A stretch of 64,000 nucleotides of DNA from Streptomyces sp. DG2A-72 (lineage in GTDB: Bacteria > Actinomycetota > Actinomycetes > Streptomycetales > Streptomycetaceae), in NCBI RefSeq assembly GCF_030499575.1, contig NZ_JASTLC010000001.1:1116001-1180000 (forward strand). Direction: 5' to 3'. This document shows positions 51,260-61,132 of the stretch, one piece after another. The translations under genes and the position numbers were made by a program. The notes beneath the pieces are model-generated. The model worked only from the letters and a program-made list of their open reading frames with translations. It was not told where the DNA came from and did not search any database. Each line of letters opens with the position of its first letter. Position 1 is the first letter of the stretch.

Positions 51260-52468
51260 TCATGCGGCGACGAGTCGCACGGGCAGCGCGTCGTAGCCCC
51301 AGATCAGGATCGACCGCGTCCGCCGCGGCGGACCGGTCAGCTCGGCGCCACGCACCCGCCGCAGCAGTTCCTCGAACAGAACGGTGAGCTCCCGCGTGGC
51401 GAGTGCCGCGCCGAGGCAGTAGTGGGGCCCGGCGGCGAAGGCCAGATGGGGGTTGGGCCGCCGGGTCACGTCGAATCGGTCGGGGTCCGGGAACACGGCG
51501 TCGTCGCGGTTGCCCGCGGCCAGCCACAGCGCCACCTGGTCGCCGGGGGCCAGCGCGTGACCGGCGATCTCCACCGCGGCGGTGGACGTGCGCAGCACGT
51601 GCATCGCGGGGCTGGTGAACCGCAGGATCTCCTGCACCGCGGTCGGCAGCAGATCCGGGTCCTCGCGCAACGACTCCCACTGCGATGGACTCCGCACCAG
51701 TGCCAGCAGGCCGCCGACGCTCGCGTGCCGTGTGGTCTCGTTGCCTCCCGACACGAGCCCGTCACAGTTGAGGAAGATCTCCTCATCTGTGAGGGGAACA
51801 CCGTCGACCGCGCCGTGTGCCAGCGCGGTGACGATGTCCTCCTGGGGTTCGCGTCTACGGCGGGCCAGCAGTTCCTCGTAGTACGACAGGATGTCCACGT
51901 GTGCCGCGGCCGACGCGAGCGGGTCGGTTCCCGTTCCCGCGCCGAAGGCCACCATGGTGCGCTCCAGCATGAAGTCCCGGTCGCCGGGCGGCACGCCGAG
52001 CATGTCGCAGATCACCGTGAGCGGCAGCCTGGCCGCGACCCGGGTGAAGTCGCACTCGCCGGCCTCCAGGGCTTCGTCCAGGACGGCGGTGACCGTGTCG
52101 CGCATGGTGCGCTCCAGCCGGGCCACCATGCGCGGGGTGAAGGCGCCGCTGACGATCCGTCGGATCCCGCCGTGCCGCGGCGGATCGGTGATGATCAGCA
52201 TTTTGCCCGAGGCCGCCGCCGTCGCGGCGGGGTTCTGGTCCAGCCGCATGCCCTGCTGGGAAGTGAAGTTCCGGGTGTCCTTGACGACCCGGGAGATCTC
52301 GGCGTGCGACAGCACGGCGTGGAACCGGCGACCGTCGTACTCGCCCTCGTGCACGGGAGCTGCCCGCCGCATCCGCTGCCAGAGCTCCTCGGGGCGTCCC
52401 TGAGCGTAGAGGTCCGGGTCGCAGAGCTCCATCGAACAGGGCGCGGTGACCGGCCGACCACGTGGCAT
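51260..52468 (-). CDS. Cytochrome P450 paired with the O-methyltransferase
   Basis: A protein of 402 residues. It has I-helix LVSGGNETTRHAS near 235, ExxR in QEILRF near 278, and haem loop FAAGPHYCLGAALATREL near 343. The ATG follows AGGAG. It leads the operon P450 - FkbM methyltransferase - thioesterase - small protein. On context it is the best candidate for beta-hydroxylation of Phe ahead of O-methylation. It diverges from the LAL regulator. Confidence 0.88.
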   Translation of the reverse strand: MPRGRPVTAPCSMELCDPDLYAQGRPEELWQRMRRAAPVHEGEYDGRRFHAVLSHAEISRVVKDTRNFTSQQGMRLDQNPAATAAASGKMLIITDPPRHGGIRRIVSGAFTPRMVARLERTMRDTVTAVLDEALEAGECDFTRVAARLPLTVICDMLGVPPGDRDFMLERTMVAFGAGTGTDPLASAAAHVDILSYYEELLARRRREPQEDIVTALAHGAVDGVPLTDEEIFLNCDGLVSGGNETTRHASVGGLLALVRSPSQWESLREDPDLLPTAVQEILRFTSPAMHVLRTSTAAVEIAGHALAPGDQVALWLAAGNRDDAVFPDPDRFDVTRRPNPHLAFAAGPHYCLGAALATRELTVLFEELLRRVRGAELTGPPRRTRSILIWGYDALPVRLVAA

Positions 52469-52813
52469 ACCGATGGCTCCTGGAGTGAGGGGACGAGCCG
52501 ATTGTGTCCGACGTCGGTCCCCGGCAGAACCCCAGAAATTTTCATGCGGTGTGCGGCCCGATTCCCGGGGTGCCGACCGAAACTCTGGGGTGCGGTGGCG
52601 GCCTGGGGCGACCGGCCGCCGCCCGGCCCCTTGTGACCATTTCGCGCCAATTTAAAGACGGGCGAGCAACCTATCGGCTGCCGAGACAGGTGACCGCCGA
52701 CACCCGCGGGACCAGCAGACTATAGTCCGACCCTCGAAAATTATCCTGGACGCTCGGCCAGGGGTCGTGTAATCTGAGTTCGCTCCTGAGTTCAGAAATA
52801 AAGTAGCAGTGAA
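52469..52813. promoter_or_regulatory. Divergent region between P450 operon and LAL regulator
   Basis: 345 bases without a gene. It holds CCCCAGAA at 52530-52537 and its mirror CTCTGGGG at 52583-52590, about 60 bases apart. The 100 bases ahead of the regulator are markedly AT-rich for this genome (AATTTAAAG, GAAAATTATCC, GTGTAATCTG), as expected for a controlled promoter. Confidence 0.5.
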
Positions 52814-55693
52814 ATGTTCTCGGCCAGGCGATACGGGGAAGCACTGACCGTGGTAACTCACTTATTCAACAGCTCACACACCGCACTTCTCGAACGGCAA
52901 GCGGAAATATCCGAGATCGAGAGAAGACTCGACGATCTGCGCGGCGGATTCGGTGGAGTTATCGCAGTCGAAGGTGCACCAGGGACAGGCAAGTCAAGCC
53001 TCCTGCACCTCCTGCACGGCAAGGCCGTCGACAATAAATTCCTGGTACTCCATGCGAGAGGGAACGAATTCGAGGGCTCATTCGCCCTGGGAGCGGTCGC
53101 GCAACTGATTGAATCCGCGGCCGAGGACCTTCCGGGCGGAGATATGCCCGGCCGACTGCACGGTTCACGCATCGCGCGCCTGCTGCACGGCAAACTGCCG
53201 GACGAGACGCACGCAGCGGAATGGCACTCACTGCTCCACGAGTTGCACCGCATCTTTCTCGACCTCGCCAGTGACCAGCGCCTCGTACTCGTGGTCGACG
53301 ACGCACAACTGGCCGATCTGCCCTCATTACGATTCCTCAGTTACCTCGCCGCCCGTGTCGGGCGCAGCCCCATCGTGCTGACCGTCGCCGTGGAACCCCG
53401 CGGCCCCAGTCCGGCCGCCGACCTGCTGGGCACCGTGGTCACCTCTTTCGAATCGACCGTGCTCCGGCCGGCGCCGCTGAGCCTGCGGGCCCTGGAGCAG
53501 GTCGTCGCGGAGACCGTCGGCGGACCCGACCCCACGGCGATCGCCGAGTCGATCTTCGAGGCGACCGACGGCAACCCGATGCTGGTGCGAGCCTTGCTCG
53601 ACGAGGCGGCCACCGGCCCCGGGCGAACGGCCAGGACCGGCCGGGACTGGCTGACCAAACGCGCGCCCCGGAGTCTCATGCGCTGGATCATCCGCAAGCT
53701 GCGCAGCCTCCCGGGGCCGTCCCTCGAACTGGCTCAGGCGGTCGCGGTGCTGGGCCGCGCGACGGAACCATGGGTGGTGGAGCGGACCACCGGCCGCACC
53801 GACACCGGAGTCGAGAAGGCACTCGCCGCGCTGATCGACGCGGAGATCCTGGTCGACGGCCCGGTGCTGCGGTTCGCGCAACCGCTGGTGCGCACGGCGG
53901 TCCAGGACAGCACCCCGCTGCTCACCCGCGGCCAGTTGCACGCCCGCGCGGCGCGAGCACTGGCCACCACCGGGGCCTCACCGGAGCAGATTGCCGGACA
54001 TCTGCTGGAAGCGCCCACCCAGGGCGACCGGCGGACCGTCAGAAGCCTGCTGGACGCCGCCGCAGCAGCGACAGCGCGGGGCGGCGAGCCGGAGACCATC
54101 CCCTACCTGCGCCGTGCCCTGCGCGAGCCACCGGCCGGCCGCGATCTGCCGATGGTCCTGACCCGCCTCGGCACGGCGGAGCTGTCGGTCGACCACGAGG
54201 CGGCGGCCGGACACCTCAGGGAAGCACTGGAGCACACGTCCGACCCGGACGCCCGCGGCGCCGTCGCGCGGGACTTGGCCTGGGCGCTCGCGGCCGGCTC
54301 CCGGTTCGAGGAGGCCGTCACCGTGCTGGCCGACACCATCGCAGAACTTCCGGTGGGGGATGCCGTCGCGGACCTGGACGACGCGTTGTCCTGGATCGGC
54401 AGGCTGTCCCCCGGGGCCCGTGAGCTCCGCCGACAACGCCTGGCCCAGATCCGGGAGCAGTCGGCCGGGACAAGCTCCCACGGGAGCGTTCACCTCCTTC
54501 TCGACCAGTTGTGGAACGGAACGGACGCCACGCGGATGGCGGACTCGGCCGACGACGTGCTGCGCCGGGCCGGCCTGCCCACCGAGAACGGCGTCGGCTG
54601 GGGTGCGGCCCTCACCGCGACCTGGTCCCTGGCTGTCTGCGACCGGCTCCCGCAGGCACGCCGCGCCGTACGGGCGCTGGCTGACGAGGCCCGGCGCCGG
54701 GGAGTCCACCTGTTCCACCTCGACCACTGCCTGCAGGCGTACGTCGAGCTGCGACTCGGGCAGGTGTCCGCCGCCGCCGAGCTCGCCACCACGGCCCTGG
54801 AGGCGAGCGAGTCGGCGGGCCGCCCCACGATCGCGCAACCGATGGCGGCGGCGGCCCTGGTCGAGGCGCTGATCGAGCAGGGCGAATTGGAGCGGGCCAC
54901 CACTGAGCTGTCGACACGTGAGCTGCTCGACGTCGAGGGTGACACATCCGCCCACCTCCCCCTGCTGCGCGCCCGTGGACGGCTGCGGCTCGCGCTCGGG
55001 CAGACCGACGCGGGGGTGGCCGACCTGGTGCGGGGACGAAGACTCGACGCGGAACTCGGCCCGGCGGCGGGGTCGGTCGGTACGTGGGCACCGATGATCA
55101 CGGCCCTCCACCGCAGCGGACGGGTGCGGGACGCGCGCGAGCTGGGCGAGGAGGAGCTCGCCCGTGCGTACGCGTTCGGAGCCGCTCGCCCCCTGGCCGT
55201 CGTGTTGCGGGCCCTGGCCTCGACCGCGGCCCCGGACCGCGCCCTGCTCCTGCTGGAGGAGGCCGTCGACCTGCTGGACGGCTCACCGGCACTCCTCGAA
55301 CGGGCCCACACCCTGTACATCCACGGCAGGGCGCTGGGCAAGGCCGGCAAGACCTCGACGGCACGCGAACAGCTCCGGCTCGCCGTCGAACTGGCCGGTG
55401 ACTGCGGGGCGTACCCCCTGCACAGCCGGGCCCGGGAGGAGTTGCTGTCGCTCGGCGCCCCCGCCCGCGGCCCGGGACGCCGCAAGCGGTCTCCGTCCAC
55501 GCTGACGCCCGCTGAAGAGCGGGTGGCGGCCCTGGCCGCCGAGGGCCTGAGCAACCGGGACATCTCGCAGGCGCTCTTCGTGACGGTCAAGACAGTGGAG
55601 TGGCACCTCACGCAGGCGTACCGGAAGCTCGGCGTCGACTCGCGGGAGAACCTCCCCTGCGCTCTCGGAACCTCGTTACCAGAGCCTCACTGA
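52814..55693 (+). CDS. LuxR-family ATPase regulator (LAL), bldA-dependent by TTA codons
   Basis: A protein of 959 residues, usual for large ATP-binding LuxR (LAL/MalT-like) activators. An N-terminal AAA-type domain has Walker A EGAPGTGKSSLLHLL near residue 55 and Walker B-like RLVLVVDDAQLADLPSL near 157. A long TPR-like helical middle part follows. The C-terminal LuxR HTH (LTPAEERVAALAAEGLSNRD then KTVEWHLTQAYRKLGV) lies at about 895-950. It carries three TTA codons (52862, 53327, 55676), so translation should need the bldA tRNA and be confined to late growth. The ATG has little ribosome site; a GTG at 52850 after GGGGAAG is an alternative. It is probably the pathway activator. Confidence 0.9.
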   Translation: MFSARRYGEALTVVTHLFNSSHTALLERQAEISEIERRLDDLRGGFGGVIAVEGAPGTGKSSLLHLLHGKAVDNKFLVLHARGNEFEGSFALGAVAQLIESAAEDLPGGDMPGRLHGSRIARLLHGKLPDETHAAEWHSLLHELHRIFLDLASDQRLVLVVDDAQLADLPSLRFLSYLAARVGRSPIVLTVAVEPRGPSPAADLLGTVVTSFESTVLRPAPLSLRALEQVVAETVGGPDPTAIAESIFEATDGNPMLVRALLDEAATGPGRTARTGRDWLTKRAPRSLMRWIIRKLRSLPGPSLELAQAVAVLGRATEPWVVERTTGRTDTGVEKALAALIDAEILVDGPVLRFAQPLVRTAVQDSTPLLTRGQLHARAARALATTGASPEQIAGHLLEAPTQGDRRTVRSLLDAAAAATARGGEPETIPYLRRALREPPAGRDLPMVLTRLGTAELSVDHEAAAGHLREALEHTSDPDARGAVARDLAWALAAGSRFEEAVTVLADTIAELPVGDAVADLDDALSWIGRLSPGARELRRQRLAQIREQSAGTSSHGSVHLLLDQLWNGTDATRMADSADDVLRRAGLPTENGVGWGAALTATWSLAVCDRLPQARRAVRALADEARRRGVHLFHLDHCLQAYVELRLGQVSAAAELATTALEASESAGRPTIAQPMAAAALVEALIEQGELERATTELSTRELLDVEGDTSAHLPLLRARGRLRLALGQTDAGVADLVRGRRLDAELGPAAGSVGTWAPMITALHRSGRVRDARELGEEELARAYAFGAARPLAVVLRALASTAAPDRALLLLEEAVDLLDGSPALLERAHTLYIHGRALGKAGKTSTAREQLRLAVELAGDCGAYPLHSRAREELLSLGAPARGPGRRKRSPSTLTPAEERVAALAAEGLSNRDISQALFVTVKTVEWHLTQAYRKLGVDSRENLPCALGTSLPEPH

Positions 55694-55772
55694 GGCGAAC
55701 AGCCGGCGGCACTGGCGTCGGCAGAGATCCATTCGCCTGAAGGGGCCGCCGAGGACGGTAAGTTGGCGCATC

Positions 55773-56327
55773 ATGAAGCATTTCGGCCAGGACATACTCA
55801 CCGTCGCCGACCAGCTCTCCGAGGCATATGCGGAGGTCTTCGGGGCGCCGCCGTGGGAGACCCGGGAACCAGAGGCGACCAGGGTGGAGTTCCGGGAGCG
55901 ACTGGAGAGGGACGCGCTTCGCCCCGGGTTCCGCGCCGTACTGGCGCTCTCCGACGCCGGTGAGGTCGACGGCTTCGCCACGGGGTGGATCACCCAGGCC
56001 CCGTTCCGCACCGACCGCGCCTACCCGAAGGTGACCCGACGGCTCGGCGCGGACCGAGTGAACCAACTGCTCGTGGGCGCCCTGGAGATCGACGAACTGG
56101 GAGTACGGGCACGCGCGCGTGGCGGCGGTCTCGGGCAACGGCTTCTGTCCGCGCTCACGGCCACCGCACCCGACGGCAGGGCGTGGCTGCTGACCTGGAA
56201 TCAGGCGCACGACGCCGTGGCCTTCTACCGCCGTATCGGCTGGCAGGAGCTCGAACCGGTGCCGGGGGACGAGACGGACGTCGTGGTGTTCCTCTCGACG
56301 AGCGTCCGCCGCCCCACGTTCACCTGA
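55773..56327 (+). CDS. GNAT-family N-acetyltransferase
   Basis: A protein of 184 residues. The GNAT core shows LEIDELGVRARARGGGLGQRLLSAL (motif A, the acetyl-CoA pyrophosphate loop, here RARGGGLG) near residue 108-130, then WNQAHDAVAFYRRIGWQEL near the end (motif B). The substrate is unknown. It begins 79 bases after the LAL gene in the same direction, but nothing ties it to the peptide, so it marks the right edge of the cluster. Confidence 0.8.
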   Translation: MKHFGQDILTVADQLSEAYAEVFGAPPWETREPEATRVEFRERLERDALRPGFRAVLALSDAGEVDGFATGWITQAPFRTDRAYPKVTRRLGADRVNQLLVGALEIDELGVRARARGGGLGQRLLSALTATAPDGRAWLLTWNQAHDAVAFYRRIGWQELEPVPGDETDVVVFLSTSVRRPTFT

Positions 56328-56398
56328 AGGTCGTACGGCGTTCGATGCGAGGCCCAACTCTGGCCGCTGTCGTCGAACTTGCTCCTCAGGAGGCCCTG

Positions 56399-57742
56399 AT
56401 GTCCCCGTACGCCACCGGCCGGCGCCGCTTCCACCGTTCCCTCGCCGTGGGTGTGCCGCTGGCGGTGGTGGCCGCCGCGCTGGTGACGGCGGGTCCGGCC
56501 TCGGGGTCGACGACCACGGCCCCGCACGTCACCCGTACGGCCACGCTCGGCGACATCCCGCTCGGCACGTTCAGCAACGCGCTGCTGCCGGGCACGGTGG
56601 CCGACGACCGGGGCGTGGACCTCGGTGGCATCGGCAGTGACATCTATCCGGCGGGCCGCAAGGGCGAGTTCTGGACGGTCACCGACCGCGGGCCCAACGG
56701 CCAGATCAAGGTGGACGGCACCAAGCGCCGCACCTTCCCCGTGCCCGGCTTCGACCCGGCGATCGTGAAGATCCGGGTGTCCGGTGACACCGTGAAGGTG
56801 CTGGACGCGATCCCGATCACCACCTCCTCCGGGAAGCCGGTCACCGGCCTGCCGAACCAGAAGGGGCGCGACGAGGCGCCGTACTCCTATGACGCGCAGA
56901 CGCCTCTGTCGTACAACGCGAACGGGCTGGACACCGAGGGCGTCGTGCGGGCCGGGGACGGGAGTTTCTGGCTCGTCGACGAGTACGGGCCCTCCCTGGT
57001 GCATGTCTCCGCGCGCGGGAGGGTGCTGGCGCGCTATGTGCCCGAGGGGCTGAACCTCACGGGCGCGGACTACCCGGTCATGGAGGCGCTGCCGTCCGTC
57101 CTGCTGCACCGGAAGATCAACCGGGGCTTCGAGGGACTCGCCCAACTGCCCGGCGGTGACCTGGTGATGGCCGTGCAGAGTCCGTTGTCCCTCCCCGACG
57201 GGGATGCGGGGGACGCCTCGCGCACCATCCGGCTGCTGCGCTTCTCGCCGAAGAAGGAGGCGGTCACCGCCGAGTACGCGTACCGCTTCGACCCGGTGAA
57301 CGTGGTGGACCCGAGCGAGGACGACACCTCCGAGCTGAAGATCTCCTCGGTGGTCGCCGTGGGCCGGGACCGGCTGCTGGTCGAGGAGCGCACGGACAAG
57401 GCCGCGCGGCTGCAGATCGTGCACCTGGGACGCAAGGCGAACATCCTCGGCGGCCCCTGGGACGACGACACGACCTCCCCGTCGCTGGAGCAGCTCGACG
57501 ACCCGGCGGCCTCCGGTGTGCCCGTTCTGGCCAAGCGCCTGCTCGTCGACCTGGGCACGGTCGACGGCGTGCCCGGGAAGATCGAGGGCGTCGCGCGCGT
57601 GGATCGCGACACGCTCGCCCTGATCAACGACAACGACTTCGGCATGACGGACGGCACCGGCGCGTTCGACGCGAACGGCCGGCTCGTGGACAGCGGCGTC
57701 GAGACGACCGTGACGTACGTGCGGCTGCCGCGCGGGATCTGA
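56399..57742 (+). CDS. Secreted esterase-like phytase-family protein
   Basis: A protein of 447 residues. A Sec signal peptide fits residues 1-41 (basic start GRRRFHRSLAV, hydrophobic core VPLAVVAAALVTA, cleavage near ASG-S). The mature part resembles the 'esterase-like activity of phytase' domain, a beta-propeller-like family (EFWTVTDRGPNG near 92, NGLDTEGVVRAGDGSFWLVDEYGPSLVHV near 178, FEGLAQLPGGDLVMAVQS near 245). The ATG at 56399 follows CAGGAGG. It acts outside the cell; the substrate is unknown. A strong hairpin follows its stop. Confidence 0.8.
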   Translation: MSPYATGRRRFHRSLAVGVPLAVVAAALVTAGPASGSTTTAPHVTRTATLGDIPLGTFSNALLPGTVADDRGVDLGGIGSDIYPAGRKGEFWTVTDRGPNGQIKVDGTKRRTFPVPGFDPAIVKIRVSGDTVKVLDAIPITTSSGKPVTGLPNQKGRDEAPYSYDAQTPLSYNANGLDTEGVVRAGDGSFWLVDEYGPSLVHVSARGRVLARYVPEGLNLTGADYPVMEALPSVLLHRKINRGFEGLAQLPGGDLVMAVQSPLSLPDGDAGDASRTIRLLRFSPKKEAVTAEYAYRFDPVNVVDPSEDDTSELKISSVVAVGRDRLLVEERTDKAARLQIVHLGRKANILGGPWDDDTTSPSLEQLDDPAASGVPVLAKRLLVDLGTVDGVPGKIEGVARVDRDTLALINDNDFGMTDGTGAFDANGRLVDSGVETTVTYVRLPRGI

Positions 57743-57757
57743 TCCAGGCCCGTGAGA

Positions 57758-57781
57758 GTGCGGCACGCGCGCGTGCCGCAC
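57758..57781. terminator. Perfect 24-base palindrome, bidirectional terminator
   Basis: GTGCGGCACGCG followed directly by its exact complement forms a very stable hairpin. It lies 16 bases after the phytase-like gene and 14 before the stop of the converging gene, so it can end both transcripts. Confidence 0.75.
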
Positions 57782-57794
57782 GAAACACGTCGTC

Positions 57795-58182
57795 CTACGG
57801 CAGGTCGACCCCCAGCGACGGCAGCAGTGACTCGATGTCGCTCGGCAGGCCGCTCGGCAGCTCGCTCGGGAACCCCGAGGGCAGCGAAGGCACCTCGCTG
57901 GGCAGTCTGCTGGGGAACTCGGTCGGGATGCTCAGGGACGGCCGCGGGGTGCCGCTCGTGCTGCTCTCGGCGGGCGTCTTCTCGTCCGGCGAATCGTTGC
58001 CTCCCGAGGCGACCAGCACCACGGCGACGACGACGGCGACGCCCAGGAGTGCGGCGATCAGGATGAACAGCGGATTGCGGCGGCGGCCAGTCACCGTACG
58101 ACGGCGGTCCGAAACCACCGCCCGGAGGCGGCGTCCCACCCGGAGGCCCGGGCGGCTGAGGCGGTGCGGGCGGCATGGCCAT
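57795..58182 (-). pseudogene. Proline-rich membrane protein, apparently frameshifted
   Basis: Two frames carry protein-like sequence in series. From an ATG at 58182 a proline/glycine-rich N-terminus reads MAMPPAPPQPPGPPGG and ends FGPPSYGDWPPP near 58080. The next frame then reads GRRRNPLFILIAALLGVAV as a membrane anchor and a long Ser/Pro/Leu repeat tail (PSLSIPTEFPSRLPSEVPSL and so on) to 57795. Proline-rich start plus anchor plus low-complexity tail is a usual Streptomyces layout, so a one-base indel in the CCGCCGCCGC tract near 58078-58090 is likely. Otherwise a GTG inside the second frame, giving about 105 residues, could be the real start. Confidence 0.5.
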
Positions 58183-58325
58183 ACCGTCAAGCGTCGCCGC
58201 GGACCGGGGCAGCGCGCGACCCCCGCACGGCGGTTGATACGGACTCATGGCATGGATCGCATGGTTCCGGAGCATTCCGCGCGGGGACCGTCCGACAGCC
58301 GGATCTCACCGGCACGCGCGCGTGG

Positions 58326-59525
<1,200 letters not shown>

Positions 59526-59606
59526 TCACGACTATTTCGTCATGGCGCTTTACAAATTAGTATGCGGAGGCATCTCTGGGAAGAGACAAGGTGTCTTTCG
59601 TCAGGC

Positions 59607-59650
59607 ATGAGCCAGACATGAGTCACGCATGAGCCACGCATGACCGCAGA
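59607..59650. repeat. Tandem 11-base repeat in the xylA-xylB promoter region
   Basis: Three full units (CATGAGCCAGA, CATGAGTCACG, CATGAGCCACG) and a partial fourth (CATGACC) run head to tail, ending 14 bases before xylB. The 11-base period is one DNA turn, so bound proteins would line up on one face. AT-rich sequence (TTTACAAATTAGTAT) at 59548-59562 probably belongs to the promoter. Confidence 0.75.
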
Positions 59651-59664
59651 AAAGGGAGAGCCCG

Positions 59665-61119
59665 ATGTCAGCAGCCGAGGGTCCGCTCGTCGTCGGCGTG
59701 GACACGTCCACCCAGTCCACCAAGGCACTGGTCGTCGACGTGTCCACCGGTGAGGTCGTCGCGAGCGGCCAGGCGCCGCACACCGTGTCCTCCGGGGCGG
59801 GCCGGGAGAGCGATCCGCGCCAGTGGTGGGAAGCCCTGTGCGAGGCCCTGCGCCAGTGCGGTGACGCGGCGCACGAGGCCGCGGCGGTGTCGATCGGCGG
59901 CCAGCAGCACGGGCTCGTCACGCTGGACGCCCAGGGCGATCCGGTACGCCCCGCCCTGCTGTGGAACGACGTGCGCTCGGCGCCGCAGGCGCGCCGGCTG
60001 ACCGAGGAGCTGGGCGGCGCGAAAGTCTGGGCCGAGCGCACCGGGCTCGTCCCCGCACCGTCCTTCACGGTCACGAAGTGGGCCTGGCTGGCCGAGCACG
60101 AGCCGGACGCGGTCCGCGCCACCAAGGCCGTACGCCTCCCCCACGACTACCTCACCGAACGCCTCACCGGGCAGGGCACGACCGACCGCGGCGACGCGTC
60201 CGGGACGGGCTGGTGGGCGTCCGGGACCGAGGCGTACGACGCGGAGATCCTCGCGCACGTCGGGCTGGACCCCGCCCTCCTGCCCCGCGTGGTGCGGCCC
60301 GGCGAGGTCGCGGGCACCGTGCGCGACAGCCATGACCTGCCGTTCTCCAAGGGCACCCTGGTCGCCCCGGGCACCGGCGACAACGCCGCCGCCGCGCTGG
60401 GCCTCGGGCTGCGTCCCGGCACCCCGGTGCTGAGCCTGGGCACCTCGGGCACGGTGTACGCGGTGTCGAAGCGGCGCCCCACCGACCCGACCGGAACCGT
60501 GGCCGGCTTCGCCGACGCGCACGGCGACTGGCTGCCGCTGGCCTGCACCCTGAACTGCACGCTCGCCGTCGACCGCGTCGCCTCCCTGCTGGGCCTCGAC
60601 CGCGAGGCCGTGGAACCCGCCACCGGCATCACCCTGCTGCCCTACCTGGACGGCGAACGCACGCCCGCCCTCCCCCACGCCTCCGGCCTGCTGCACGGCC
60701 TGCGCCATGACACCACCGCGGGCCAGCTCCTCCAGGCCGCCTACGACGGCGCCGTCCACGCGCTGCTGGGCGCGCTCGACCTGGTCCTCGACGAAGACGA
60801 CGAGGATGCGGACCGGTCGGCCCCGCTGCTGCTGATCGGCGGCGGCGCCCGGGGCACGGCATGGCAGCAGACCGTACGACGGCTGTCGGGGCGCCCCGTG
60901 CAGGTGCCCGAGGCCAAGGAACTGGTCGCGCTCGGCGCCGCCGCGCAGGCTGCCGGCCTGCTGACCGGCGAGGATCCGGCCGCGGTGGCCCGGCGCTGGC
61001 GTACCGCCGAGGGTCCGGTGCTGGACGCGGTGGAGCGGGACGAGGCGACCCTGGCCAGGATCTCCGGGGTACTCTCCGACGCGGCCCCGCTGCTCGAGCG
61101 GAGCGCGGAAAACCACTGA
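59665..61119 (+). CDS. xylB: Xylulokinase
   Basis: A protein of 484 residues of the FGGY sugar kinase family, phosphorylating D-xylulose. N-terminal VVGVDTSTQSTKALVVD is the first phosphate loop. SIGGQQHGLVTLD near 75 and LLWNDVRS near 98 match xylulokinases. GTGDNAAAALGLGL near 237 and LSLGTSGTVY near 255 are FGGY signatures, and LLIGGGARGTAWQQ near 390 is the second nucleotide element. The ATG follows AAAAGGGAG. It diverges from xylA and is followed by the ROK gene in the same operon. Confidence 0.96.
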   Translation: MSAAEGPLVVGVDTSTQSTKALVVDVSTGEVVASGQAPHTVSSGAGRESDPRQWWEALCEALRQCGDAAHEAAAVSIGGQQHGLVTLDAQGDPVRPALLWNDVRSAPQARRLTEELGGAKVWAERTGLVPAPSFTVTKWAWLAEHEPDAVRATKAVRLPHDYLTERLTGQGTTDRGDASGTGWWASGTEAYDAEILAHVGLDPALLPRVVRPGEVAGTVRDSHDLPFSKGTLVAPGTGDNAAAALGLGLRPGTPVLSLGTSGTVYAVSKRRPTDPTGTVAGFADAHGDWLPLACTLNCTLAVDRVASLLGLDREAVEPATGITLLPYLDGERTPALPHASGLLHGLRHDTTAGQLLQAAYDGAVHALLGALDLVLDEDDEDADRSAPLLLIGGGARGTAWQQTVRRLSGRPVQVPEAKELVALGAAAQAAGLLTGEDPAAVARRWRTAEGPVLDAVERDEATLARISGVLSDAAPLLERSAENH

Positions 61120-61132
61120 GGACGACGGGGGC

